DNA of 41,437 bases. Source: an uncultured Oscillospiraceae bacterium (GTDB lineage Bacteria; Bacillota; Clostridia; Oscillospirales; Acutalibacteraceae). Position 1 is the stretch's first letter, and each line of letters opens with the position of its first letter. The stretch covers positions 1 through 41,437 of the forward strand of contig URYP01000007.1 of assembly GCA_900552115.1 (NCBI GenBank). The letters run 5' to 3'. The position numbers were made by a program, and so were the translations under genes. Shown piece by piece: positions 7,849 through 16,911 of the stretch. Under the pieces are notes generated by a model. That model saw only the letters and a program-made list of their open reading frames with translations, ran no database searches and was not told the origin of the DNA.

Positions 7849-8743
7849 CCGAAGTTCCTCCATCCCGTTTTAAATATCGTCCCATGGAAATCGCGCTTCC
7901 CAGCATACCGGTCAAAACGCCGGCCGCCAGGAACCCGACAAATACCGTCACCCACACTTCTGAAAAGCTGACAATGCCAAAGATTCCCGTAAAGGAAAAC
8001 ATGCCGGCCAGCTGGTCATACAGATAGTAAATGATGCCATAGGCAAGCAGCCCCGACGTCAGTCCCAGCATCATGCCCTCAATTAGGAATGGTATCCGTA
8101 TAAATAAATTGGTGGCTCCCACCGATTTCATGATGTAAATTTCAAGGCGGCGGCTGTAAACCGTCAGCTTGATGGTATTAGAAATGATAAACAGAGATAC
8201 CAGAAGCAAAATACCGATAATCCAGCCCGCCACGGTAAGCACAATGTTGCGCACCTTGGTAAGCGTTTGGGCAATCGTCTTGTTGGAGCTGACGTCGTCG
8301 ATATTCGACAGCTTTTCTATCTGCGCCAGCGTCGCATCGAATTTTTCCAAATCGTCGAAGGTTACGACATACAAGTCCAGCATGGGATTTTCACTGCCCT
8401 GCATCTCCTGGTAGGTCGCTTCCGGGATATCGTTTTTATAGGTTTCCAGCGTTTCATCCTTGGAAACAAACTGTACGCTCTTAATATTATCGATTTGCCG
8501 CAGCTGCTGCTCCAGGGTTTTTAGCTGCTCCTGTGTGGTCTGTTCCTTGGCAAACACCACCACCACATTCTGCTCATACACCTGCTTAAAGGCGTTGTTT
8601 ATATTTTCAAATATCAGGTAGGCGCCGCCGGTCAGCAGCAGGCAGGATATCAGAACGCAGATGGAAGCGATCGCCATAAAGCGGTTCTGCCAGATGTTAC
8701 GGAAGCCTTCCCGCATCAAATACCGTACGCTACTCAGCTTCAT
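7841..8743 (-). CDS. ftsX: Cell division ABC transporter permease FtsX
   Basis: The 300-aa integral membrane protein has the FtsX plan: a cytoplasmic N-terminus, TM1 (about 22-44), a large extracellular loop (about 45-165), and TM2-TM4 (about 172-195, 222-245, 262-285). The segment between TM2 and TM3 (YSRRLEIYIMKSVGAT) is the FtsX/MacB-type coupling region that contacts FtsE. It transmits ATPase-driven shape change to an external peptidoglycan hydrolase, here very likely the M23 protein encoded next. It overlaps ftsE by 14 nt and the M23 gene by 8 nt, and has AAGGAGGGG before the ATG. Confidence 0.95.
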   Translation of the reverse strand: MKLSSVRYLMREGFRNIWQNRFMAIASICVLISCLLLTGGAYLIFENINNAFKQVYEQNVVVVFAKEQTTQEQLKTLEQQLRQIDNIKSVQFVSKDETLETYKNDIPEATYQEMQGSENPMLDLYVVTFDDLEKFDATLAQIEKLSNIDDVSSNKTIAQTLTKVRNIVLTVAGWIIGILLLVSLFIISNTIKLTVYSRRLEIYIMKSVGATNLFIRIPFLIEGMMLGLTSGLLAYGIIYYLYDQLAGMFSFTGIFGIVSFSEVWVTVFVGFLAAGVLTGMLGSAISMGRYLKRDGGTSDE

Positions 8744-9539
8744 TGGCTTCCCCTCCTTGTGTCGGTTCGGCCGGCTCCGGCGTATCTACCGCCGTATCGG
8801 ACGCCTCATCCGCTGCCGTAATATCTTCAATCAGAGCGTCCAACGCAACCGGCTCCGCCGGCGTCGGTTCATCATCATACAGGCTGTCCGATACCACGCA
8901 GCCATCCCGAATTTCAATAATCCTGTGAGAGAAAGCATGAACCAGCTCATGCTCATGTGTAACCATTAAAACCGTGGTGCCCCGCCGATTGATTTCAGTG
9001 AGTAGCTCCACAATTTCCATAGACATTTCGGGGTCAATATTGCCGGTGGGCTCGTCCGCGATAATCATGGACGGATTGTTGACCAGCGCCCGCGCCAGAC
9101 CAACCCGCTGCTGCTCACCGCCGGACAGTTCCTGCGGAAAGCTGCGGGCCTTGTTTTGCAGGCCTACCAGACCGAGTATATACGGTACGCGTTTGCGGAC
9201 TTCTCTGCGGGAAGCGCCGATGACCCGCATGGCAAAAGCCACATTGTCAAACACAGTCATGTTATTGATCAGGCGGAAATCCTGAAACACAATGCCCATG
9301 GTGCGCCGCAGATACGGCACCTTGCGCCGCCTAAGCTTATTCAGCTTAAAGCCGTTGACAATCACTTCACCGGCATTGGGCAATTCTTCCCGCATGATCA
9401 GCTTTAAAAACGTACTTTTACCCGAGCCCGACGCCCCCACGATGAAGACGAATTCCCCTTTGTCGATATGGATGTTGACGTCTTTCAGCGCCTTGGTGCC
9501 GTTATCATAAGTTTTATGTACGCCCTTGAATTCTATCAA
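8730..9539 (-). CDS. ftsE: Cell division ATP-binding protein FtsE with acidic C-terminal tail
   Basis: The 269-aa ABC ATPase powers FtsX. Walker A GASGSGKST, signature LSGGEQQR, Walker B MIIADEPTGNID and the switch His (MVTHEHE) are all present. The core ends near residue 222, the usual FtsE length. About 48 further residues rich in Glu, Asp, Pro and Ala (from about DDEPTPAEPV to the end) form an unusual probably disordered tail. I chose TTG at 9537-9539 as start: it encodes the MIEF beginning typical of FtsE and has GGGAGG 7 nt before it. The GTG at 9552-9554 lies inside that ribosome site. First gene of the ftsE-ftsX-M23 unit. Confidence 0.94.
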   Translation of the reverse strand: MIEFKGVHKTYDNGTKALKDVNIHIDKGEFVFIVGASGSGKSTFLKLIMREELPNAGEVIVNGFKLNKLRRRKVPYLRRTMGIVFQDFRLINNMTVFDNVAFAMRVIGASRREVRKRVPYILGLVGLQNKARSFPQELSGGEQQRVGLARALVNNPSMIIADEPTGNIDPEMSMEIVELLTEINRRGTTVLMVTHEHELVHAFSHRIIEIRDGCVVSDSLYDDEPTPAEPVALDALIEDITAADEASDTAVDTPEPAEPTQGGEANEAE

Positions 9540-9671
9540 AAGGACACCTCCCACCAGGGTGCGGTTTTCCCCGTCGTCCCGCGCATGGCGGGAACCGGGA
9601 TTCCGTGCAGATCTTCCCTTATCATCATACCGCCCGCAGACGGCGGCGACAAGATCGTAATTTCTGCCAAT

Positions 9672-9710
9672 AAAAAAGCGATAAGCGCCGACCAGCGACG
9701 CCGGTCGGCG
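9672..9710 (-). terminator. Probable terminator of the PucR-type regulator gene
   Basis: Arms CGCCGACC (9686-9693) and GGTCGGCG (9703-9710) pair perfectly with a 9-nt loop. On the minus strand eight nucleotides separate the stem from a run of six T (9672-9677), a longer gap than ideal. The remainder of 9540-9725 shows no gene. Confidence 0.6.
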
Positions 9711-9725
9711 GCTTGATGCGCCTAT

Positions 9726-10811
9726 TTAGTACTTTACGGGATTGGCCATCAGGTATTTCTTTACCATCAACGCCACTTTGAAAACGATGGCATCATCAAA
9801 TTCCCGCAGATCCAAGCCGGTCAGCCGTTTGATCTTTTCAAGCCGGTAAACCAGCGTGTTGCGGTGAACAAACAGTTTGCGGGAGGTTTCCGATACGTTC
9901 AGGTTGTTTTCGAAGAAACGCTGGATGGTAAACAAGGTCTCCTGGTCCAGCGAATCGATAGAACCGCGCTTAAACACTTCTTTCAAGAACATTTCGCACA
10001 GCGTGGTGGGCAGCTGATAAATCAGGCGGGCGATGCCCAGGTTGTCGTAATTGACAATTGCCTTTTCCGTATCAAACACCTTCCCGACTTCCAGCGCCAC
10101 CTGCGCTTCCTTGAAAGAACGGGCCAGGTCTTTAATCCCCTCAACCACCGTACCAATGCCCACGGAGGCCTGCGTGTAAAATTCGCTGCCCAGCGTGTCC
10201 ACAATTGAACGGGCCAGCTTTTCAAGATCCTTGGAATCGATGCCCGCCCGGATTTCCTTGACCAGGGCGATATCCGATTCATTGATGTTGACGACAAAAT
10301 CCTTATTCTTTTCCGGGAACAGGTTCTGAACGATATCAAAGGCCGACACCTCGGCGCGGGTCGCTACCCGAATGAGAAGCACCACGCGGCTGACGTCATT
10401 GTTAAACCGCAGCTCACGCGCCTTTAAATAGATATCGCCCGGCAGGATATTGTCCAGAATAACATTCTTGACAAAATTGCCCCGGTCGTATTTCTCATCG
10501 TGATATTGCTTGATGCTGGACAGGGACACCGCCAGCATAGCCGCATATTTCGACGCCTGCTCGTCCGCGCCTTCCACGAACAGAATATGTTCGCTGGTAG
10601 GGCGGGAACCGAAGGCTTTATAGGTATAGCCGTCGACCACAAACGGCTCCACCGAAGAAAACGCATCCTCCTGGATTTGAGCGCAGGGCTCTCCGATGCG
10701 ACCCAGATCGCTGCATGCGATAACCGTCATGGTTTCATCAATGACGCCAATGGTGCGGTCAATAGCCTCTCTCATCTGATGGACGATGCTTTGGAAGAGT
10801 CGGTTGGACAT
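9726..10811 (-). CDS. PucR/CdaR-family transcriptional regulator
   Basis: The 361-aa protein ends in a PucR-type helix-turn-helix (about 300-355: NLNVSETSRKLFVHRNTLVYRLEKI). A central region (about 125-245) resembles the GGDEF-like fold found in CdaR/PucR activators. The N-terminal 110 residues may sense a ligand. CdaR homologues respond to sugar diacids and others to purines; the ligand here cannot be told from sequence. The next gene upstream codes for a multi-sugar ABC ATPase, but a terminator between them makes the regulator a separate unit, so a regulatory link is only suggestive. I chose ATG 10811 because AAGGGG precedes it by 7 nt; a longer in-frame start has no ribosome site. Confidence 0.85.
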   Translation of the reverse strand: MSNRLFQSIVHQMREAIDRTIGVIDETMTVIACSDLGRIGEPCAQIQEDAFSSVEPFVVDGYTYKAFGSRPTSEHILFVEGADEQASKYAAMLAVSLSSIKQYHDEKYDRGNFVKNVILDNILPGDIYLKARELRFNNDVSRVVLLIRVATRAEVSAFDIVQNLFPEKNKDFVVNINESDIALVKEIRAGIDSKDLEKLARSIVDTLGSEFYTQASVGIGTVVEGIKDLARSFKEAQVALEVGKVFDTEKAIVNYDNLGIARLIYQLPTTLCEMFLKEVFKRGSIDSLDQETLFTIQRFFENNLNVSETSRKLFVHRNTLVYRLEKIKRLTGLDLREFDDAIVFKVALMVKKYLMANPVKY

Positions 10812-10919
10812 AGGACTACCCCTTCTTTCGTTAATTCCCGATTGTATTGGTATCGGCATGGCACCGGGCCGGTTTTTACGACGTGTTGAATCGTTGCATC
10901 CTTTGCAGTATCATGGTTT

Positions 10920-10948
10920 ATTGTACACAATTTTAAAAATTTTTTCAA
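10920..10948 (-). promoter_or_regulatory. Promoter of the PucR-type regulator gene
   Basis: On the minus strand TTGAAA (10943-10948) and TACAAT (10920-10925) are separated by 17 nt, each with 5 of 6 consensus matches. Confidence 0.75.
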
Positions 10949-11120
10949 GTATAAAGGAGAAAAAAGCGTATAAAGATCGTGTGAATTCACCAAATTTTAC
11001 ATTTCGGACATACTTTAACCTGGTTTTTTCACAAAAATCCCGTGGTTCAGATCAAATTCCCCTTTTCCCGCCAAACCTTTTTTTGACGGCTCCTGCCGAC
11101 TTGATGGAAGCTACTAATAG

Positions 11121-11152
11121 AAAAAACAGCGCCAGCCTGGAGGCTGACGCTG
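11121..11152 (-). terminator. Rho-independent terminator of the ugpC/msmX-like gene
   Basis: Arms 11127-11137 and 11142-11152 form an 11-bp stem with one G-U pair and a 4-nt loop. On the minus strand six T follow (11121-11126). It starts 17 nt after the stop codon. Confidence 0.92.
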
Positions 11153-11168
11153 CTTGGTTGCGATTATT

Positions 11169-12311
11169 TTAGTGGCAGATCGCGCGTTCGGTCTCTTTGT
11201 CAAAGAGGTGAATACGGTCGCTGTCCATGACAATTTCAATCGTATCGCTGGGACGAGCGGTCGAGGTCGGCTCAACGCGGGCCGTCATGCTGATGCCTTC
11301 CACTGTCAGGTACAAATAGGTTTCTGCACCCATCATTTCAGTCACTTCGACATCGGCATTAATTTTGCAGTGCGAGAATTTTTCCAGATACCGGGGCTCA
11401 TCGTGCACATCCTCCGGACGAATGCCCATCAGCACCTCTTTATCCACGTATTCTTCCAGAATATTTTTCTCGTTTTTATACTCCGGCAGCGGTATCTGGT
11501 ATTTGACGCCACGTTTGGTTTTGGTGTCTTCCGAACCAAATTCCACACAGTAGGCACCGTCTTTTTTAATCAGCTTGCAATCCACAAAGTTCATCTGCGG
11601 GCTGCCGATAAAGCCGGCAACAAAGGTGTTGCAGGGCAGAGAGTACAGGTTTTGAGGCGTATCCACCTGCTGGATAAAGCCATCTTTCATAACCACGATA
11701 CGGTCGCCCATGGTCATGGCTTCCGTCTGGTCATGGGTAACATAAATGAACGTGGTACCCAACTTCTGGTGCAGCTTGGACAGCTCGGTCCGCATCTGCG
11801 CACGCAGTTTGGCGTCCAGGTTGGACAGCGGTTCGTCCAGCAGGAAGACCTTGGGTTCACGGACAATGGCGCGTCCCAGCGCGACACGCTGCCGCTGGCC
11901 GCCGGACAACGCCTTGGGCTTTCTGTCCAGCAGATGAGAAATATCAAGAATCCGCGCCGCTTCTTCCACGCGGCGTTTGATCTCGTCCTTGGCCACCTTG
12001 CGCAGCTTCAGGCCGAACGCCATGTTTTCAAACACGGTCATATGCGGATACAGGGCGTAGTTCTGGAACACCATGGCGATATCGCGGTCTTTTGGTGCCA
12101 CATCGTTGACCAGTTTGTCACCGATGTACAGTTCCCCGTCCGAAATTTCTTCGAGTCCCGCGATCATACGCAGGGTTGTCGATTTACCGCAGCCGGAAGG
12201 TCCGACCAGGATAACAAATTCTTTATCCTTGATTTCCAGATTAAAATCGGAAACCGCGGTAACGCCGCCCGGGTATTTTTTATAAATGCTCTTCAGTGAC
12301 AAACTTGCCAT
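11169..12311 (-). CDS. ugpC: Sugar ABC transporter ATP-binding protein, UgpC/MsmX type
   Basis: The 380-aa CUT1-family ATPase energises carbohydrate importers. Walker A GPSGCGKST, Q-loop (AMVFQNYALYP), signature LSGGQRQRVALGRAI, Walker B VFLLDEPLSNLDAKLR and switch His (VTHDQTEAM) are intact. The C-terminal third (about 240-380) is the MalK-like OB/TOBE regulatory domain. No permease or solute-binding gene is adjacent, as for MsmX of Bacillus, a shared ATPase that serves several sugar transporters; the same role is inferred here. I chose ATG 12311, preceded by GGAGG at 7 nt. The symbol follows common annotation and msmX would be equally apt. Confidence 0.93.
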   Translation of the reverse strand: MASLSLKSIYKKYPGGVTAVSDFNLEIKDKEFVILVGPSGCGKSTTLRMIAGLEEISDGELYIGDKLVNDVAPKDRDIAMVFQNYALYPHMTVFENMAFGLKLRKVAKDEIKRRVEEAARILDISHLLDRKPKALSGGQRQRVALGRAIVREPKVFLLDEPLSNLDAKLRAQMRTELSKLHQKLGTTFIYVTHDQTEAMTMGDRIVVMKDGFIQQVDTPQNLYSLPCNTFVAGFIGSPQMNFVDCKLIKKDGAYCVEFGSEDTKTKRGVKYQIPLPEYKNEKNILEEYVDKEVLMGIRPEDVHDEPRYLEKFSHCKINADVEVTEMMGAETYLYLTVEGISMTARVEPTSTARPSDTIEIVMDSDRIHLFDKETERAICH

Positions 12312-12479
12312 GTAATAACCTCCCACATATTAACAAGCCACCAGACCTACCTAGGGCAGTCTGAGAATAGTATTAATATACCAGATTCCCCGGCCGATAA
12401 CCATACCGTTTATCAACAAACTTTTAAAAATTCTTTTATCTAATTTCCATAAGGACAAATTACACAAAAATAATCCCCT

Positions 12480-13193
12480 TTACTGCCAAACCAGACCTTT
12501 TTCCACCTCTGACAACTCCCGCATCTGGCCTTCCTCCAGGGTTTCATCCAGAAAGAGCCCGCCAATGGCTGTTCGTTTCAGCCACAACACCTTGTGGCCG
12601 CAAGCCGCAAACATCCGCTTTATCTGGTGATACTTCCCCTCCGATATTCGGATTTCCATCAGGGGACGCTCTCCCGGTTCAAGGATTTGTAATTTTGCCG
12701 GCATGCAGGCAGTTCCGTCTTCTAAAATCAGCCCTTTTGTAAAAGCCTCCCGCTGCCCTTCGTTCAGGGGGCCGTCTATCAATGCCTGATAGGTCTTTTC
12801 CACATGCCGGCGGGGAGACAGCATGCGGTGGGCAAAATCACCGTCATCGGTGATAAGCGTCAGGCCCACCGTATCCTTGTCCAAACGGCCGGCAGGAAAT
12901 AAGCCGCTCCGCCGAAGGGCGGGCGGCAACAGATCCAGGACCGTGGGCTGCCGGGGATCACGCGAGACACAAAGTAAGCCCTGCGGCTTGTTGAGCATAA
13001 TATAGAGATGCTGCTGGTAACACAGCGGCCTCCCGTCGACGGCCAACAGCGCCGCGGAAGGATCGGCCTTTACGGACGGGTCGCGCACGACCCGTCCGTC
13101 CACCGTGAGGCGTCCCGCACGGATCAGCCGCTGCATATCGCTGCGGCTGCCCATTCCCTGGGAAACCAGTATTTTATCCAGCCGCTGCACCAT
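12480..13193 (-). CDS. rRNA pseudouridine synthase, RsuA/RluB/RluF family
   Basis: The 237-aa enzyme isomerises a uridine of rRNA to pseudouridine. It has an N-terminal S4 RNA-binding domain (about 1-55, QRLDKILVSQGMGSR) and a catalytic domain with GRLDKDTVGLTLITDDGDF holding the catalytic Asp105. The length and KTYQALIDG motif fit the RsuA subgroup (16S U516), but RluB (23S U2605) cannot be excluded. The DUF4830 gene ends 24 nt upstream, so the two are probably co-transcribed. Confidence 0.9.
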   Translation of the reverse strand: MVQRLDKILVSQGMGSRSDMQRLIRAGRLTVDGRVVRDPSVKADPSAALLAVDGRPLCYQQHLYIMLNKPQGLLCVSRDPRQPTVLDLLPPALRRSGLFPAGRLDKDTVGLTLITDDGDFAHRMLSPRRHVEKTYQALIDGPLNEGQREAFTKGLILEDGTACMPAKLQILEPGERPLMEIRISEGKYHQIKRMFAACGHKVLWLKRTAIGGLFLDETLEEGQMRELSEVEKGLVWQ

Positions 13194-13217
13194 GACCGTC
13201 CTGTCCTTCCCGCCCGG

Positions 13218-13691
13218 TTATGTCTTTTTGGCCGAGGTCAGCGCCCGCATAAAGCCGTCCGCTTCCCTGGCCGACACGTCGCCCGCTATAATCGTGTCCT
13301 TATACTCGTAAAGATGCGCTTCCGCTTCCTTGCCGGAGGGATCGTTGAGCACCTCATACGTCCAGCATTTGACCCGCTTGCCATGGTAGGGCTGCAAATT
13401 CATCCCCGCCGTCTGCTGGAGTTCATTATAGCTGGTCGTTTCCTCATCAAACGTATCCGGGATCAAAATTTCTTTTACATCCGCATGCGCCGGCGTCACC
13501 TCATAGCCGAGCGAGCGCAGGAACGCCACCCGCTTGGTCTCGCTGCCGCCGTCGGCTGTCACCGGCGCTTTGGCGGCCGTCGGCGCCGCCGCATGGCCGA
13601 CCGCCGCTACGATAATGAGAATGAGCACTGCCACGCAGAGAATCAAAGTCAGAATCCGCTTCTTTGACGTCTTAACGGAGAATACAAACAT
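13218..13691 (-). CDS. DUF4830-type exported protein
   Basis: The 157-aa protein has one N-terminal membrane segment (about 12-34) and an external domain resembling DUF4830 of Clostridia. Its features are a FLRSLGYEV start, an ILIPDTFDE motif, a YNELQQTAGMNL segment and an IIAGDVSAREADGFM end. The function of the family is unknown. ATG 13691 is preferred because AAGGGG precedes it by 9 nt. It lies immediately upstream of the rRNA pseudouridine synthase gene, with no visible functional link. Confidence 0.72.
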   Translation of the reverse strand: MFVFSVKTSKKRILTLILCVAVLILIIVAAVGHAAAPTAAKAPVTADGGSETKRVAFLRSLGYEVTPAHADVKEILIPDTFDEETTSYNELQQTAGMNLQPYHGKRVKCWTYEVLNDPSGKEAEAHLYEYKDTIIAGDVSAREADGFMRALTSAKKT

Positions 13692-13759
13692 ATCGCCGCA
13701 CCCCTTTTGCATCGTTTATCACTGTACTATATGCGGGGTTGCGGCGCACTATGCCAATT

Positions 13760-14761
13760 TTATAACCAGGAATGTTCCAATTCCTGTCGCCGGGGACGCT
13801 CCATCAGGTCCCGGATGGCCTCCGGTGCGGACTGACCCTCATAACAAATGCGGTAGCACTGCTCCACAATCGGCATGTCCACGCCGGTTTCGCAGGCCAA
13901 CCGCCAGGCGGCACGCGCCGCCAGATACCCTTCCACCGTGCCCACCTGCCGCACGGCTTCCTCCGCGGAGAAGCCCTGCCCGATAAGGATGCCGGCACGG
14001 CGGTTGCGGGAGTGCATGCTGCCGCAGGTCACCACCAGATCGCCCATGCCCGACAGGCCGGCAAAGGTTTCCGCCTTGGCGCCCAGCGCCACACCCAGGC
14101 GGGCCATCTCAGCCAGTCCCCGGGTCATAAGCGCCGCCTTGGCGTTATCCCCCAACTGGAGGCCGTCCACGATGCCGGCCGCCAGCGCGATGACGTTTTT
14201 CAGCGCGCCTCCAAGCTCCACTCCGATGACATCTGGGTTGACATAAATGCGGAACCGGGGATTCATCAGCCACTCCTGCACCGCTTCCGCCGCATCGATC
14301 CGCTGCGAAGCGCTGACCACGGTGGTAGGCACTCCCCGCGCCACCTCTTCAGCGTGTGACGGCCCGGACAACACGACCACCGCGCACTGCGGGACAGCCT
14401 GTCCTATCACCTGTGAAAACCTCTGAAGCGTGACGTTTTCAAGTCCCTTGCCCGCGTTGGCGATAATGGTTTCCCCGGTTAAAATGCCGCCGAGCTGGCG
14501 GGCCGTCTGCTCGACGGCAAAAGACGGAACCGCCATAATCACCAGATCTGCTCCCCTCGCCCGGGAAAGATCGGTTGTCAGCTCCACCGTTTCCGGCACC
14601 GGCACCCCCGGCAGCAATTTCTTATGCTCCTGGTCCCTCCGGATACGACCTATTTCCTCCTCAAAAGGGGACCAGAGGGCTACATCATGCCCATACTGAT
14701 GCGCCATCAGCGCCAGGGCTGTACCCCATCCGCCGGCACCCGCTACCACGATCCGTGCCAT
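13760..14761 (-). CDS. gpsA: Glycerol-3-phosphate dehydrogenase [NAD(P)+]
   Basis: The 333-aa enzyme reduces dihydroxyacetone phosphate to sn-glycerol 3-phosphate for membrane phospholipid synthesis. The N-terminal Rossmann motif VAGAGGWGTALA, the central VLSGPSHAEEVARGVPT, and the active-site region GVELGGALKNVIALAAGI with its Lys match GpsA. ATG 14761 is chosen because GAAAGGAAG precedes it. It lies 20 nt downstream of plsY, whose product uses glycerol 3-phosphate, so the operon makes the acceptor and performs its first acylation. Confidence 0.95.
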   Translation of the reverse strand: MARIVVAGAGGWGTALALMAHQYGHDVALWSPFEEEIGRIRRDQEHKKLLPGVPVPETVELTTDLSRARGADLVIMAVPSFAVEQTARQLGGILTGETIIANAGKGLENVTLQRFSQVIGQAVPQCAVVVLSGPSHAEEVARGVPTTVVSASQRIDAAEAVQEWLMNPRFRIYVNPDVIGVELGGALKNVIALAAGIVDGLQLGDNAKAALMTRGLAEMARLGVALGAKAETFAGLSGMGDLVVTCGSMHSRNRRAGILIGQGFSAEEAVRQVGTVEGYLAARAAWRLACETGVDMPIVEQCYRICYEGQSAPEAIRDLMERPRRQELEHSWL

Positions 14762-14781
14762 GCCCGCACTTCCTTTCGTTT

Positions 14782-15501
14782 TCAACCGGCGTTGTCGCCG
14801 TCTTTTTTATGAAAGTGAACCTTATTCTCCGTCCCGTTCATAATGCGTTTAATATTGGGAACATGCTTAAATATCAGCATGACGACAATGACCAGCGCCA
14901 TGGTGGTACACAGCCACACCACCGACCAGGGATACTCGTCGACAAACGCCCGGAACAGGAAGGTGCATATCACCATGGTAATTCCCGCCATGATCGAGCC
15001 CAGCGAAACCATACGGCCGATCAGGATGGTGACGATAAACATGCCCAGGCTGATCAGCGCCACCCGCCAATCGAGAATCAGCATCATACCGAGGGTTGTC
15101 ATCACCCCTTTGCCTCCGCGGAATCCAAAATAGAGCGGATACAGGTGACCCAGGATGCAGAACAGTCCGGATATGTATTCCCCGATCAGCCGGAGATGCT
15201 CCGCCGGATAGGCGGAGGAGACCATGTCCGGGTTCATATGCACCACCAGCCAACCGCCGATCCACACCGACAGCATACTCTTGCCCAAGTCGCCGATGGT
15301 GGTCAACGCCGCCGCCCCCTTGCCCTGCGACCGCAGGACATTTGTGGCACCGGCGTTGCCGCTTCCGACCTCACGAATATCGCTTTTTTTCAGGAATTTG
15401 GTCACCACAATGGCAAAATTGACGCTCCCCAGCAGGTACGCGATGATCGCGCCCATAATGAGAGGCATCCAAAAGTTTGAAAGAAATTCCGTTACTACCA
15501 T
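14782..15501 (-). CDS. plsY: Glycerol-3-phosphate acyltransferase PlsY
   Basis: The 239-aa polytopic membrane enzyme transfers an acyl group from acyl-phosphate to glycerol 3-phosphate to give lysophosphatidate. The PlsY motifs are seen: YLLGSVNFAIV near the start, the GSGNAGATNVLR motif (about 47-58), and PLYFGFRGGKGVMTTLG (about 125-141) with the conserved GGKG. Five or more hydrophobic segments are visible. A hydrophilic His/Lys-rich C-terminus ends the protein. The gene stands between der (11 nt upstream) and gpsA (20 nt downstream). Confidence 0.95.
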   Translation of the reverse strand: MVVTEFLSNFWMPLIMGAIIAYLLGSVNFAIVVTKFLKKSDIREVGSGNAGATNVLRSQGKGAAALTTIGDLGKSMLSVWIGGWLVVHMNPDMVSSAYPAEHLRLIGEYISGLFCILGHLYPLYFGFRGGKGVMTTLGMMLILDWRVALISLGMFIVTILIGRMVSLGSIMAGITMVICTFLFRAFVDEYPWSVVWLCTTMALVIVVMLIFKHVPNIKRIMNGTENKVHFHKKDGDNAG

Positions 15502-15512
15502 ACCTTCGTCCC

Positions 15513-16844
15513 CTATCGTGCGTTTTTCTCCCCTTTTTCCCGGACAATAAACCGAATGGGCGTTCCCTCCAGTCCGAACGTCTCACGGATTTGATTTTCC
15601 AGATACCGCTGGTAGGAAAAATGGAACAGGTCCGCCCGGTTGACAAAACAGACAAATGTAGGCGGCCGGGTGGAGGGCTGGGTCATATAATAGATTTTCA
15701 GCCGCCGCCCTTTATCCGTAGGCGGCTGTACGCGGGCCGTCGCCTGCGCCAGCACATCGTTGAGCATACCGGTGGATATCCTCATCGCGTTTTGCTGGTT
15801 GACAAACTTGATCAGCTCATACAGCCGGTCGATCCGCTGGCCGGTTTTGGCAGAAATGAAAATGAACGGCGCGTAGGCCATAAACGAAAAATCGTTCATA
15901 AGCTGCTTGCGCATCCGATCCATGGTTTTATCGTCCTTTTCCACCGCGTCCCATTTATTCACCGCAATGATGCAGGCCTTGCCCTGCTGATGGGCAATCC
16001 CCGCCACCTTGCTGTCCTGCTCGGTAAAGCCTTCCTCACCGTCGATCAGCACCACGCAGACATCGGCCCGCTCCACGGCCATTTCGGCTCGTAGTATGCT
16101 GTATTTTTCAATGGCGTCATCCACCCGGCTTTTCCGTCGCAGGCCGGCGGTATCAATAAAAATAAAGTCACCGTGCTCGTTGTGCACCGGCGTATCCACC
16201 GTATCCCGCGTGGTGCCCGCGATATCCGAAACGATGGTGCGTTCCTCCCCCGCGATGCGATTGACCAGCGAGGATTTGCCGGCGTTGGGTTTGCCGATAA
16301 CCGCCACCCGGATAACGTCGGTTTCCACGTCCTCCTCCGGCTGCTCCGGCAGATATTCCAGCACCGCGTCCAGCAGGTCGCCGGTGCCGTGCCCGTGTAC
16401 CGAAGATATCGGCACCGGGTCGCCCAGGCCCAGATTGTAGAATTCATAGAAATCGGCGGGAAGGCCGCCGATGTGATCGCATTTGTTCACAGCCAGCACG
16501 ACCGGCTTGCCGCTTTTCTGGAGCATCACCGCCACATCGGCGTCATTGGCCGTTACGCCCGAAAGCAGGTCGGTCACCAGGATGATCACATCCGCCTGTT
16601 CGATGGCCAACTGAGCCTGCCGCCGCATCTGGGACAGGATCACATCGTCTGAATGCGGTTCAATGCCTCCGGTATCGGCCAGCATAAAGGTGCGGCCCCG
16701 CCATTCGCAGGGGGCGAACAGGCGGTCGCGGGTCACGCCCGGCGTGTCCTTGACAATGGCCAGCCGCTGACCTATCAGTTTATTAAAAAGTGTGGATTTC
16801 CCTACGTTTGGCCGTCCCACGACAGCTACCACCGGCCGCGCCAT
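15513..16844 (-). CDS. der: Ribosome biogenesis GTPase Der (EngA)
   Basis: The 443-aa protein has two tandem GTPase domains and a C-terminal KH-like domain and helps assemble the 50S ribosomal subunit. Domain 1 has GRPNVGKST, DTPGVTRD, DTGG and NKCD. Domain 2 has GKPNAGKSS, DIAGTTRD, DTAGLRRK and NKWD. The KH-like domain covers about 350-443. ATG 16844 is chosen because AGGAGG precedes it by 8 nt; an upstream GTG lies inside that site. It heads the der-plsY-gpsA order common in Clostridia. Confidence 0.96.
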   Translation of the reverse strand: MARPVVAVVGRPNVGKSTLFNKLIGQRLAIVKDTPGVTRDRLFAPCEWRGRTFMLADTGGIEPHSDDVILSQMRRQAQLAIEQADVIILVTDLLSGVTANDADVAVMLQKSGKPVVLAVNKCDHIGGLPADFYEFYNLGLGDPVPISSVHGHGTGDLLDAVLEYLPEQPEEDVETDVIRVAVIGKPNAGKSSLVNRIAGEERTIVSDIAGTTRDTVDTPVHNEHGDFIFIDTAGLRRKSRVDDAIEKYSILRAEMAVERADVCVVLIDGEEGFTEQDSKVAGIAHQQGKACIIAVNKWDAVEKDDKTMDRMRKQLMNDFSFMAYAPFIFISAKTGQRIDRLYELIKFVNQQNAMRISTGMLNDVLAQATARVQPPTDKGRRLKIYYMTQPSTRPPTFVCFVNRADLFHFSYQRYLENQIRETFGLEGTPIRFIVREKGEKNAR

Positions 16845-16911
16845 ACGGCTCACCTCCTGCTTTCTTTCATCTGTGTATCCTCTTACTTATCCTATCCAGA
16901 CGGGGCTGGAT

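Larger units (their letters stand above)
10812..11168. other. Intergenic spacer with regulator promoter and ugpC terminator
   Basis: No gene is visible in this 357-nt spacer. It holds the promoter of the PucR-type regulator (10920-10948), a leader of roughly 100 nt before that gene's ribosome site, and the terminator of the upstream ATPase gene (11121-11152). The stretch 10985-11110 shows nothing I can interpret. Confidence 0.6.

Noticed and set aside
11154..12299. 381-codon open frame on the plus strand
   Set aside because: It is antisense to the sugar ABC ATPase and starts inside the terminator of that gene; its composition is atypical.
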